A stretch of 64,000 nucleotides of DNA from Malaya genurostris (Eukaryota; Arthropoda; Insecta; Diptera; Culicidae). Below the pieces are notes generated by a model. The model saw nothing but the letters and a program-made list of their open reading frames with translations. It did no database searches and was not told the origin of the DNA. The stretch is taken from contig NC_080570.1 of assembly GCF_030247185.1 (NCBI RefSeq), positions 153,587,641-153,651,640 of the forward strand, in the 5' to 3' direction. How positions within the stretch are numbered: the first letter of the stretch is position 1; every line of letters begins with the position of its first letter. The translations under genes were made by a program, and so were the position numbers. Positions 22,540-34,616 of this stretch are shown piece after piece.

Positions 22540-23045
22540 ACAGGTTCAAAGGTTGAAACTAACATTCTGGAACTGAATCTTAATTCTGCATTATGGAACT
22601 AGATTTTTGGAACTGGTTTCTCGACTAGATTTTGGAATATAATTTAGTGCCTTAATTTAAGCTCGGAACTCGTTTAAGATATGATTTCTAGATCTGGATT
22701 CTGGAATAAAATTTCAGTTCTTAAATCCAAACCAGGATACTGTCTTTTGAATAATAATTTAATTGCTGAATTTTCAGTTTCCGAACTTTCTTCCTCAAGT
22801 CAGTTTCAAAACGTTATTCCTGAATTCTGTTTCTGAATTTACTTCCTGAAATCAGTTTCAAAACTTTATTCCTGAATTCTGTTTCTGAATTTACTGCCTG
22901 ATTTCAGATTCAGAATCTGCATACTGGAATTGAATTCGGACTTTGGCTTCTGGAACGTGATTTTTAATTCAGATTCGGAATTCAGTTCCTGGATTTAGAT
23001 TCGGAGTTCAAGTTGAAAATTCTGTTCTAGCTTCCGGATTCTAAA
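22540..23045 (+). repeat. Degenerate short-period array, copy paired with 24.37 kb
   Basis: Begins TGCAGAATACAGGTTCAAA and is closely similar base for base to 24370-24865, both preceded by GGAGAGAAACGACATACTG and AGTGGGCGT. It is therefore a duplicated unit made of an array plus its flank. Confidence 0.8.
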
Positions 23046-23126
23046 AATGAGTATAGAAGCAGTAAACCAAAAGCGAAACTGCGAAAGCGCTCGAATCTAT
23101 ATATGTAAGCGAAATTATAGCTAATG

Positions 23127-23378
23127 GCCTTCTAACGACAGTTCGACAAGTAGATAGCGATGTAGTTCAAACGATGATGTTTTCAAATGAAGCTGTTAAA
23201 ATACATAGGCACATCTTCACATACATATTTTTTTGGAAATTAAAATTCGAATTTCAATCGCAAATAAATGAAAGTTCACTGGATAATAAACATTTCTATG
23301 TATTTTTGACAGCTTAATTCGAAAACATCATCGTTTGAACTACAGCGCTATCTATTTGTCGAACTGTCATTAGAAGGG
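23127..23378. mobile_element. MITE with about 70-bp inverted repeats
   Basis: Left GCCTTCTAACGACAGTTCGAC...AACGATGATGTTTTC and right GAAAACATCATCGTTTGAAC...GTCGAACTGTCATTAGAAGGGC are inverse copies with few mismatches around a 110-base centre. No coding content. Confidence 0.85.
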
Positions 23379-23759
23379 CAATTGGCACATTGTCGCAAAG
23401 CTGAATTACCGGTAGCGACACCTGCCAATGAAAAATGGAACCAAGAAAAGGATTCTTTCGAAAAATTTCATATCGGCAGTAGTGATCGTTTATTCAATAG
23501 CACCCTCTCAGCAGGCCGTTCAATTTTGTTGATTTTTGATCGCTTGTTGAACGATATATTGCACGAAATATTCGTTCAATTTGCTGGAACGGTTTGTTGT
23601 TGTTTTTTCTCTTGCAAAAATAGTGTGAAAATTAAGTTTTACCTTTACATAGAAAGAAAATTTGTTGTTATTCTACGTGAAGTAGAAGTATTGTGCAGGT
23701 ATGTATTGTTAGTTTAAACAAATGAGTGGAGAAAACTTCAGAAATTCTGCAGTAAAACT

Positions 23760-24000
23760 AGTCCAACGGGGCTCCAACTCCTCATGTTAAAAATGGCTCA
23801 ACAATGGACCTCTGTCTGCCGGGTTTGTTGAACGAAAAAAATGGCATTCGGTTCAACGGTCTGTTTCAAAATCGGCAAACGAAGGACCCGTGTTGGCCTC
23901 CCGTTGAACGATTGATTGGACTTTCATTGGACCAATGATACAACGTATTGGACCAATGAAGGACCACCGTTGAACGTTTTTTTCTAAGTGGGCACTAATA
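23760..24000. repeat. Small foldback with repeated GTTGAACG/ATTGGACC motifs
   Basis: CGTTGAACG and ATTGGACCAATGA recur several times, including ATTGGACCAATGAT close to ATTGGACCAATGAAGG. No gene. Confidence 0.5.
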
Positions 24001-24369
24001 GATATCAGCAATAAAAGTACACTCGGAGTAGAAGAAAATCGATTTCAAAGTTATTACTACTACTTTTTTTTAGTGTAAACTACGATTAAACATGAAAAAT
24101 CTTCAGAAATGTGTGTAATTGGGTAAGGTTAGGTTTTTTCGGATCAACATTTTTTTGAACAGAAACCAGTGTAATGTGGATTTCTCGAGTACTAGAATGT
24201 ATAGCGATCGAGTACTATTTATTTTGAATACTTTATTTGTTATTTCCAGGCATTTGAAAAATTTTATCAAACCAAGTTTAATGCTCCATTCTGAATAAAC
24301 GGTAGAAACAGCGCGAGAACACACATTCGGCATAGGAGAGAAACGACATACTGCTGAAATGAGTGGGCG

Positions 24370-24865
24370 TTGCAGAATACAGGTTCAAAAGTTGAAACTA
24401 AGATTCTGGAACTGAATCTTAATTCTGCATTCTGGAACTGGTTTCTTGACTAGATTTTGGAATACAATTTAGTGCCTCAATTTAAGTTCAGGACTCGTTT
24501 AAGATATGTTCTCCAGATCTGGATTCGGGAACAAAATTTCAGATTTTAAATCCTTTTCAGAATATTGATACTGTCTTTTGAATCATAATCTTATTCCTGA
24601 ATTTTCAGTTTCCGAATTTAACTTCTAAAATCAGTTTCAAAATTTACTTCCTGAATTTATTTCCTGATTTCAGTTCCAGAATTCCATTTTCAAGTTCATT
24701 TCCAGAATTCAGGTTCAGAACCTGCATGCTGGAATTGAATTCGGACCTTGGGATCTGGAACTTGATTCTAAAACTGAACTCAGTTCATTAATTGAAATTC
24801 GAAATTCATTTCCTGGATTCAGATACGAAGTTCAAGTTAAAAAATTAGTTCTACACCTTTTTTTT
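24370..24865 (+). repeat. Degenerate short-period array, second copy of 22.54 kb
   Basis: See 22540-23045. The two copies differ by substitutions and small indels. Confidence 0.8.
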
Positions 24866-25523
24866 GAGAACCCGCAGATCTCAAAATTACAATATTACAA
24901 TTGTTCTGTGAATTTGTCATAACTATTCAGGTAAACGCAAATGCTGCATTCAAATGCTGTCACTTGGCTGAAAACGAAAGTATGAAAACGCAAAACAAAA
25001 ATCGTTTTCATTTCACCAGAAACGTTTCATATTGAAAATTTTCGATGGTAAATAAACGTCATTTGTGTCAGTTACGTAGTAGCCATTTCATGTAAGTGAA
25101 AGTATGTAGAAGAACATAAGAGTTAATTGTAAAACAAGTTTTCCATGTACTTAAAAATTGCTGCTAAAGTAAAGTATTCTATTATTGCATTTCCATATCA
25201 TCTATGCGAGTTGTGATCAAGCTATAAGCAACTATTTTGGCAAAATTTTGATGGTTAAGCGGTGAACGATTATCTGCCCCCGAAGAGATTAGCTGTAAAG
25301 AAACATTTATTGCAATTGGGGTCTTAATTTCAAATAACTTAAAACAACTAAGACATTTTTTGCTTTCATGCATACCAGGTAACTTGGCTGGGGATGTGTC
25401 ATTGCTCAGTTGTACGAGTGGCACCTCATTGAAAAACGTTTCATTTGCCGTTTAGGGTGTATGTCATTGCTCAATTACACGTTTGTGGTGCGTGTCTTCG
25501 CTGGGTGTCATTGCTAAACTGCC

Positions 25524-25742
25524 AGCATGATAAATCAAGTGACAGTTTCTCTTTAATCACTCTCTCTTTCGATTATTGTGATGTGAATAAAAAGATTTTC
25601 TTTGATTTCACTACTCTGTTTGAAAGTCGAAAGTTCTGGGTATCATTTTATGCAAAGAGTTGAGTGATAAACTTGGAAACCGCTTGGTAATTAATAGATG
25701 AGAAAGTAAACAAAGAGAAACTGTCACTTGCTTATACGGCCT
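25524..25742. mobile_element. MITE of the 'TTTGTTTACTTTCTC' family, copy c
   Basis: Left AATCAAGTGACAGTTTCTCT and right AAAGAGAAACTGTCACTTG form the TIRs around about 150 bases. Confidence 0.75.
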
Positions 25743-25744
25743 AA

Positions 25745-27068
25745 TGAAAAATCAACCTAGAAATGACAGTTTAGTTGAATCAACAATCGATTAGTTGTAC
25801 CAAATTTTAATCAACCAAATTCAGACTAACTAACATTCAATTGGTTATTTTTCTGAATCAATTGAACAAAACTCAATACATAATTGGAATTGGAATGTAT
25901 TACTTGATCATCAGATTATTTTCCTGGTTCTTATTTTCTGGTGATTTTGCCAACCCTGGAAAGTAAGTAGTAGGCCATGACTGAAAACAACGTAGTCATT
26001 GTTTAACTGAACGCAAACATATTTTCAAAGTCACTCAATCTGTTGTTTATAAAAAAAAATTGGGTCCAGAATTATATACAAAACAATATCGAAACGATCT
26101 CGACAGGATACAACCTGCTTAAAATATAACCCACCACGTTTTGGCACATTGCCCGTCAACCGTCTCGATCGACTCAGGAAAAACCGCATGGTAATGATGA
26201 TTTTGCATAAAATCGCTACGACGACACTACACGCTGCGAAAACGTGACTCGGCGTATTTTCTCTTTCGGTTTCATTTCATGTGTCTCGCCGCCCGACCCG
26301 CCTATCCATCACCTGACCGAATGAAATGGCATATTAGTTGAAAACATCACAGATAAATTCGCGAACTACTGGCGAAGGTGGCAATTACGATCGGTGCTAT
26401 AGAGAAGCTTCCAATCCGCATACGTGAATACTTGAATGCGTGTCGTAATTGACTTTTCAATTGGATTGTGATTGTGGCTTACCTCTTTCAGTAGGTACTA
26501 ATCTACTAATCTAGCTATTTTTTTATTTACTTGTCATAAAAGTGGAAACTTCCTGTACATTTTTTCTGTAAACAACATTGGTGAGCTATTTTGATTTTTG
26601 AAAAAAAATAATCGTCATAAAATCAAGCCTACTGCGTTCGAAAGTGTCCTTCAACCGTTTGATGCTACGCCGTACAGCAACGCGATTGTGGACTGTCATT
26701 TTCAAACATTTACTTACGTTCCACGCCGGTTTCGAAACGATTCTTGTTAGTGGAAAAGCAAGATAGATTTAAAGTCCAAGAAAAGTGAAATGGATGTACA
26801 AACCAAAAGTTAATGGTTTATCCTCTATTTTTGAAAGATTTGGCAGCTGTGTCAGATATAAAAAAAACTTGGTCTAACGAAGCGATTTATTTGAAAAATA
26901 ATACTATTGAAACAAAGTTTACCTCGAAATTTCATTCATTCATAAAACGATGCAAAAATTTTGAACTCATGCGGTTCCAAATATAGTTAAGAAAAATTTT
27001 AGTTTAAGCCTAGTACCATGCAATGTGACACCAACTTATGACTCCATTTTTTTGTTGTTTTTTTTCAG
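25745..27068. other. Xrp1 upstream or intron sequence
   Basis: No gene seen. A TTTTTTTTCAG acceptor at 27060-27068 and a GTAAGC donor at 27152 bound a possible 83-base leader exon (27069-27151). Confidence 0.4.
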
Positions 27069-27259
27069 GTTGAGAGCCTAAAACTCTCAGCTCATCCATT
27101 GGTGAAGCCAAAAGCGTTACAATTTCAACACAACTCAACGGAGAATACATTGTAAGCTAGAAATTCTGAACGATACTGTCCTTACCAGGGAAGCATTCTA
27201 ACACATCTTTTCTTCTGTTTTTTCTCTAACCCCCCGCCCTAATCATGCACCTCGAATAG

Positions 27260-29574
27260 TCTCTATCACGATGGCACAGGCAACTGGAATCGAAAGCGAG
27301 TCCCGTTCGTGGCGAGATATTCAGCTTTCCAGTGTACACACAGGAAGAAAAGCAGCAGCTCAACCTAGAAGCGCAAACGTACGCTACATACTCCTACGGA
27401 GACCTGACAAGAGTGGACACCTGCTCGGCAAACTCAAGTATAGGAAGCTCTCAATACCAAAAGCAGCAGTATCATCTTCATTCGACAGACGGAACAATCA
27501 CGATCATAAACGGAGTGTTCGGAGAGCCCACCAGGACGAACACAACTATTGCGGATCCTTCCCTGGCCCAGTGGCCAAGCTGCAGCATGTTCATGGGCGC
27601 TACGGAGCATTGGCCGAGTGGCTTCAGCAACGAAAGCTATACAATAGGTGAACAGCTGAACACACCGAGACCGGAAGACGTCTGCGGATTTGAGTTTGGA
27701 AGTTTCAGTGGACTTGGAGCGTCCGAAGCGAAAGTTAATCTAGCAAACGTATTTAGTACCAACAGCATCACTGACAGAATCGAAGGGGACTGCAATAATA
27801 ATAGGAATAACAAACCCGGTCGAAGTATGCACGACAGGAAAGAACAAACTATCAAACTGAAGTATGACAACAATCGTAGCCCGATGACACCACCATCGTC
27901 AAACCGGGACGAAACGACCCTCTCGCCAGGGTTCAACTCCTGGGAGTTTGAACCCTGCCTCGAGGGAGGTCTTCTTAGTCCAGCAAGCATTATCAACACC
28001 CCACTCCGTAGTGTAGCTTCTCCGGACGGCAGCTCGGGCGATACGGAACACAAACCAGACGAATTGGAAACTTGCGTCGATTTCATATTCTCACCCGACA
28101 CAGTCATCGACGGCAGCGAGATGGATGATGTCAGCATCCCACTGCACGAAGAAATCGAGCAACTTTCAAATTCTTTCTACTGCAAATCGAACAGTCTGGT
28201 GTCGATCAACGCTAGTGCCACTAACGTAGTCGACATCGTATCGCCCAGCTTTCTCAAGTTACTTCAGGAGGAATCTAGCTTTCCTTCGGTGCAAACTGTC
28301 GTATCCACGGCAAAGCCCATAGCAACTCAGTCAAATCACCCTTCGATTGTTAACTCATTCTTCAGTGATGCTGATGACGACGACGACGACGACGATGAAC
28401 TAAATGTGAAGCGGAAAAGGAATAGGAAAGACGAGCGTAGCTCAGTTGCAGCAGCAAGGTCGCAAGCAGCACTGCAGATCGTCGAAAGTAAATTCGAAAT
28501 TGTTGATGTTATCAAAACGCAAACCCAGCAAGAACATAATTATACTATTAAGCTACCAAATGACGGCGAAAGCCAAGATTCTTTAATAAATTCTACGGTG
28601 AAGGAAACAATCCTATCGCACAGAGAACCGACAGCACGATCGACACAGCCGCCAACAGTCGCGGACGGTGAACAGAAGAAACCGTGCAGCAGGATAAACG
28701 AAAATATGCCTCAGCGACAGTATCTACCCAAGCTGAAGCTTAAAATCGTCAATCCTGTGGACTCCGCAGTCACCATCAATAGTGATCCGTGCACGCTGAC
28801 CACCACGCACATGGTAATCCAGACCCCGGAACTCACAAACGATCTGCTCGATCTGGAGGCAGAAAACCTGAAGCAAGAAAATGACGAATTCGATCTTCTC
28901 GAGTACATCACCTCCGGAACGGTAAGTTTTACCGTAAGAATCCTAAACGCATTGGAATTCGATCTAACCGACTTCTTTCATATTTTGTACCCCCACAGGA
29001 CTACGACATTGTGTGCAAGTCTCCGATCGAGGAGAAACCTACGGTTTCAATAGACGAAAGCATCCCCGTGGTCGCAGCTCCAGCAACGACGACGAAACAG
29101 TCCACCATCTGCGGAGCAACCCTCAGTGATTTATTCAATCCAGCCAAACGCAAGCTTCCGTCGATAACGATCGAGAATTTGGAGGAACTTACGGCGTCCA
29201 CCAATGGGAACAAACGTTTCCGAAGTGCCACCTCTTCAACCACATCGTCGGTGTACGGTGATAATGCTTCGGAAACGTCATCCACTCGTCCGGTGAAGCG
29301 TCGTGGGCGTCCCCCGAAGCCGGTCAGTTCAATCCGGGACCGGTCCGAGTATCAACATCTGAGCGAGGCCGACATGCGATACCGTGAGCAACGGGATAAG
29401 AACAATGAAGCATCGCGCAAATCTCGCATCAACCGGAAGGATCGTGAGCTGAGGCTGGAAGGTGAAGCCCGGGAACTGAACCGACAGTATGCCGTACTGA
29501 TCAACGAGGAGAAGAAGATCATCAAGGAATGTGCACGGTGGCGGAAGGCCGTGATGCGGTTGGCGCTTCTGTGA
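27260..29574 (+). CDS. Xrp1: Xrp1-like AT-hook/bZIP transcription factor
   Basis: Nuclear stress and cell-competition transcription factor; in Drosophila Xrp1 works with Irbp18 in the response to ribosome defects. Two exons, 27260-28921 and 28999-29574, are joined by a 77-bp GT-AG intron in phase 0. The frame is open from 27260 (just after an AG acceptor) to TGA at 29572. The C-terminal exon has an AT-hook (KRRGRPPKP, about 29296) and a bZIP basic region (RDKNNEASRKSRINRKDRE, about 29392-29448) with a short zipper. The first exon has an acidic DDDDDDDDE run next to KRKRNRK. The start is unresolved: there is no in-frame ATG until 27587, so the N-terminus probably comes from an upstream exon. 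A strong out-of-frame ATG at 27271 opens 126 overlapping codons. Poly(A) signals AATAAA are at 29621 and 29868. The family call rests on the AT-hook plus bZIP layout. Confidence 0.85.
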
Positions 29575-29984
29575 ACAGTGCAAAACAGGTCGAACTCTGC
29601 AATTAACTATTTTTTTTTTAAATAAACATACAACCTGCTCACCAGGCTTGAAAATTATTTAGTATCCAACTTATGTTAGTGGAAAATATGTCATGAAACA
29701 GAAACAAAAAAAAACAAACTGAAAAAATTAAAATCAAATGGAATACTTTGTTCATTTGGCTAAATATAAACGATTAAAACTTAAAAATGACAATGAGTAT
29801 TCGATGTGCATGCTCATAAAAAGATTTTTTCATTTATAATAAATTGCTTTTTTTATCCCTAATCACCAATAAAGAGACAAAACTAAACTGCCTACTTTTA
29901 TTTATTCAGCCTATTTCCGAACATTTCAGTAAATACGATAACAACCTACGGGTAGAAAAAAACGGGTTCATATTTTTTCGTCGC

Positions 29985-31110
29985 GTTAAAAATGTCGAGT
30001 TTTGTACCAGCAAGCGATGAAGTGCTACAGAGTCACACCGAATGCTTGTTGAGCCCATATGGTGATCATGCTCTCTCAGAATCAAACATACAAATTATGA
30101 TTAAAACGGTTCAGAGATCTTGATTTTGATGTAACAAATGAAGAACGTGGGAAACCATCAAAAAGGTTTGAAGACACCGAATTTCAAGCAATATTGGATG
30201 AAGATGTTGCTTTTAGTCAAAAGCGAACGGCAGCAATGTTGAATGTTGGACAACAAACAATTTCTAATCATATAAAAGCTATGAGAAAAGCTTAAAAGTG
30301 TGGAAGATTGGTGCGGCATGAATTGAACGAAAGACAGATGGAAAACCGAAAAAAAAATCAGTTTCGCATCGAATTGTCACTGACGATAAAAAAAACGGAT
30401 TAAGAATTCTCAACGAAAAAAAAACAACTCTCTGTGTTTAATAGGATCAAGAAGGTATTGTGTGTCATGAGCTTTTAAAACGTGGCGAAAATGTTACTAC
30501 TAATCGCTACAAACAACCAATGATCAATTTGAACAATTGATCGAAGAACGACCAGAATGGGCCAGAACACAAGGCAAAGTATTTTTCCCATACGAAAATG
30601 CACCTGCACAAAAAGCAAAACCGGTTTAGAACACGAGCAAAGCACTTGACTGGGAGCTGCCGTATCCTCCAGACTTGGCCCCTACCGACTATCATTTGTT
30701 TTCATCGATCACGTTTCTACGAAGAAGTCGAAAATTGGATGATTGGTTTTCTACAATATTTGTGATTTTTCTTTTGTTTCAAGTCAACAAATGTTAGCAA
30801 AATTGTTACGCAAAGTAAAGCAAAGTCCTGGCATTACATTCCTTTTGTGGAATTTGGCCTTTCTGTTTCAACAGACTTCGCAGCCGATTCTTAGTGTACA
30901 GAATCATTGCATGGCTAGTACTATGGATCCTACTGACACTAAGAATCCTTCCAGGTCGGGGCTCGAACATACGGCAACTAGCTTGTAAGACCAGCATCCT
31001 ATGCATTGAACTGTCAACCCGGGACAATTGTTACGCGCTTTGATAAAAAAAAATGGACAAAAAAAGACCACAATAAAAAGAAGAGAAAGAAACAATTTTA
31101 TTTGACAGCT
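29985..31110 (+). pseudogene. Mariner-family transposase pseudogene, interrupted by a SINE
   Basis: Reads SSFVPASDEVLQSH, YGDHALSES, NEERGKPSKRFEDTEFQ, then the helix-turn-helix block AAMLNVGQQTISNHIKAM and RHELNERQMENRKK, then DQEGIVCHELLKRGE around the second catalytic Asp. The third Asp region (APTDYH in a shifted frame) is damaged. Stops and frameshifts abound. The SINE copy at 30812-31025 lies inside its 3' part. It is of a different lineage from the remnant at 5.3-6.0 kb. Confidence 0.85.
30812..31025 (-). mobile_element. tRNA-derived SINE, copy 2, with 11-bp target duplication
   Basis: Nearly identical to the element at 1310-1513, including GGAATTTGGCCTTTCTGTTT and the tRNA-like head. 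AATTGTTACGC at 30801-30811 recurs at 31026-31036. The minus-strand tail is a TTTGC-like run. Confidence 0.9.
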
Positions 31111-31822
31111 AGCCGATTGTTGTTTGCATGTTTTTCTACTGATGCTACTGTTTTCTCAGATATTTTGTACTCCGGTAAAACGCAATTTGATGCCCAGCAG
31201 GCTTAAAATATTGTATTTATTTTTCGATTTGAGAAATACAGTACATTTTATTGGGAAAATACAGGGGAAAACAGAACGCATAATTTGGGTCAGAAATACA
31301 GTACAATACTGTAAATTACAGTACAGATACGAGCCGATGACACGACCAGACACTCCGAAGAAAAAACGAAATAATAAGTGTTCTTGAGCGATTTACCACC
31401 AGTTACCATAAACATAGCGACCCCTTGTTAATTATTGAAAATACTATTTCCAGCAACACTTTTCTGGTTGCTACAAGCTCGTTACCAAGGAACCTATTTT
31501 GTAGCGCAAATAAATAAAAACAAACTATTATTCCATTAGATAGGAAACGTTTTCGTTTGGCATCGCTAGAAATTCGATTCTAGGTCAACGGAACGGCATA
31601 TTTCGTTAAGTAGGTAAAGATTATCATTATTTATAAACGTTTAGAAATAGCAAAAAAAATTTTTTTTCTCTGCATGTAGTGCTGTGTAGTCATATCACGA
31701 ATTCCCAAACGATTAAAAAAACTAAAGAAAATAGCCCTTTCGGTTGGATGCGGTTTCTGTTAGATGTTTACGACGGTCTGGATTGATTTTTCGGATATCT
31801 GTAGCGACCCCGGTCTCTAAAC
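31111..31822. other. No gene
   Basis: AT-rich sequence. At about 31290-31325 ACAGTACAATACTGTAAATTACAGTAC contains overlapping small palindromes. Confidence 0.4.
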
Positions 31823-32035
31823 TCAAGCGTAGACACCCCCGTTCTCGTTCGGTAGAACGGCACACTGTTCGTAAATGATCGCCAAAAGACTTATGTACGA
31901 TTCAGACGGTCCACCTTTTTCCGTCACTGTCACCGGAACGTCAAGTTCCGGAAAAATTAGTTTGATACTTTCTTTACCGGAACGTTCCGAATTCAACCGG
32001 AAAGTTTGATACAAATCGTTATAATTTTTCAGCAC
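31823..32035 (-). CDS. Unidentified coding-like fragment
   Basis: A 70-codon frame with even composition (contains IFPELDVPVTVTEKGGPSES and ends NENGGVYA). It is open a little further upstream without a new ATG, and no flanking splice sites were found. It could be an exon of an unknown gene or a captured fragment; the family is not recognised. Confidence 0.3.
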   Translation of the reverse strand: MLKNYNDLYQTFRLNSERSGKESIKLIFPELDVPVTVTEKGGPSESYISLLAIIYEQCAVLPNENGGVYA

Positions 32036-32039
32036 TAAT

Positions 32040-34600
32040 CGGAAGTGAAAGGATACAGAGGAACAACAATCACTTGCTCTTAAGATCTATTGAAGAAATT
32101 AATTGAGAAGTGTCCATTTTGTACTAGTTTCACTATGCTCTGATTAAATCTAACAATATACATATATTTCTTTTATAAAATATTACACTAGAATGAAGAA
32201 ACTTTTGATTTCGAATAAACAAACAATAAAGAACGAGATAAGATGTTTCCATTCGTAGCGAAGTATATGATCTACAATTGATGTAAAAAAAAGAGTTAAG
32301 AGTTAGGTTTATGTTGTGCATCTTCTACCTTTTTTGGGGTGCACTATGTCAAGCTATTCCAAGAAACAATGATCACCTCGAGCAGTACGTCCGAGTTCGG
32401 TAGTAATCAACCGTGCGTTTATCTTCCGGTTCGCGGAAATCACATTTTGTTGCAGCTGTGAGGTTATTCATATGTTGTGATTAAACAACATACGTAGCCA
32501 GTGTTGGTGATTGCCGAAAATTTGACAGAAGCTGCTTTATTGTTATCTATATTGTATACAACATTTTCAATCCGGTAGAAGATGCTACAAAAACTCGAGT
32601 CTCTCAATGCATGAACCGTGAGAGAATTTTGCTACATTTCTTCGCTCCGCTTCATACTCTGAGTATTTCACGCCCTTAAAAAAATTTACAGTCTTATAAT
32701 GATCGTTGCTGTGTGGAATTTTCCAAAAGAGAATCGCAAGTTGACAATTATCGCAGAAAATCGAATCGATGATTCAACTTGATGATTCTCATACTAGGTT
32801 GCAATATTTCAAAACCCTTGTGTGGAGCATTCACAGACATTTTCATAGACACAACTTATACAAAGGTTCTATGCACATAGGTAGAATAAGCGGCAATAGT
32901 AAAATGATTCTATCGCAATTATCAACTGCCTGTATAGAATCGGATCTCGGAACGAGAATAAGCGACCGTTTGTTGCTTCAGAGAGGATCCCCACAGCAGC
33001 GTTATAACCTTTGATGCTCAGAAATGTCATCGAGAGAAATTCGCTCTCGCACTGGTGTCGATTCTATGTTAAAAGAGCCATGCTGGGTTTTTGTTGTTGC
33101 GATGATACCCGTCTCTCTTTGATGGCACTGATTCAATCGTGTGATGAGTTGCCAGTGAGCGTTCTTTGATACGATAAAAGCCATCCTTGCTTAAAAGTAA
33201 CAAAAATCGCGTGAAGAAGGTACTTTAGCCAGGTACTACAAAACGATATCACTCGTTGAAAAATCGGTAAACTCGTGAAAAATGGGGGAGGGCATTTTTA
33301 CTCTATTAGCAGTATCACGCACTGTGGCGGCCAGTAGTCGGTCGTCACACGTTTTCGCCCGAGACGTCAGACATATAGTAAGAGTGCCGAGAGAGCTCTA
33401 TGTGATGCTCAGTAGAGAACCTGAAAGGTGTGCGAGCGGTGGAACTACAGAGAGCCTAGAGAATTGCGACCCAAGGTCTAGAGTCCTGGAAATCAACAAA
33501 TAGTTCGGTCTTGTTGCGAAGATAATTCTTGAAGGAGTCGTCACATTGTGGAATCACGGTAATATGCGCTCGAGTACTATTAATAGTAGTATAGAACCGT
33601 TGGGAATGTCATCGAAAAACAACTGTGGCAAACTGAAACAATAGCGAACGCTTTATGTAAGCTTTTCAGTTGTATTTTATCTTGCTTGTTTCATTATTTA
33701 AATCCTATATACGTGTGTAGTAGTTAAATAATTCCACTCTGCGCCTTCCTGGATTTTCCTATATAAATGAAGATTAGCATCGTAGGAGATATTACAACAG
33801 TTTTGTCTATCTGTCCCATATTTTCATTCTTAAACAGTAAATTAACTATTTGCTTCTTGATTATCTATGAAAAAAGTATATATAAAGAAACGTGGTTCTG
33901 ATGTATATTTGCAAGATCTGGTAGACGAATCAAACTACCTAATAGCGTTTCCATTATCGTTAATAACTAAGCTTATTTCTTTCTCTTCGCAGTCCCCTCT
34001 AATTGATGGTTTGCAAACAGTATACCGTGTAACCCAGCGGAAAAATAAACAAATAATGATACATCCTTTTTAGAAACAAAACAAAGTTTTTTTTTTCAAA
34101 TAAACAAACAAGTGAGAAACTATACCGAAGAAAAACATAATCAGCACATTTTGGAATCATTTGGATTTCACAATTATTCACACGCAATAGTTTTGTCATA
34201 CTCTCCTAGGTAATGTAGCTCATAAACCGTAAATCACACATTGAAAGAAATCAATGAACGTCGAAAACCAAACAGACGGTAAAAAGGTGCGAACGCGAAG
34301 ACACCTCTCGGTAAGGATTACTATCATTATTTTAACTTCGCATTCAACGAGTATTTTTGCTTCCACTCAGCAGCAGCGGTATGTAAAATGTCTTATCAAA
34401 ACTTGAATGCCATCGAAACATCGTTCTCACCTTTCGCCACGACTTCTGACTACACACACACACCCACACAGATAACGCGTTAAGAATCAAACTCTGATTG
34501 TGATTTTCTATTAAATAAAAAAAAAAAGATTGTTTACATTCACCACATACACATTTCGGCAAATACACATCATCCCTTCGCACCTGAAGGTGTTCGTTTA
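32040..34600. other. Intergenic, no gene recognised
   Basis: About 2.5 kb with no supported coding sequence. Around 33290-33490 a GC-richer stretch occurs (GAGACGTCAG, GAGAGCTC), unexplained. Confidence 0.4.
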
Positions 34601-34616
34601 GTACAAATTACATTGA

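Noticed and set aside
23382..23717. 111-codon plus-strand frame beginning at the MITE edge
   Set aside because: Starts in MITE terminal sequence; composition and repeats suggest chance openness.
27637..28137. 166-codon minus-strand frame in Xrp1 exon
   Set aside because: Antisense shadow of a confident coding exon; no motif recognised.
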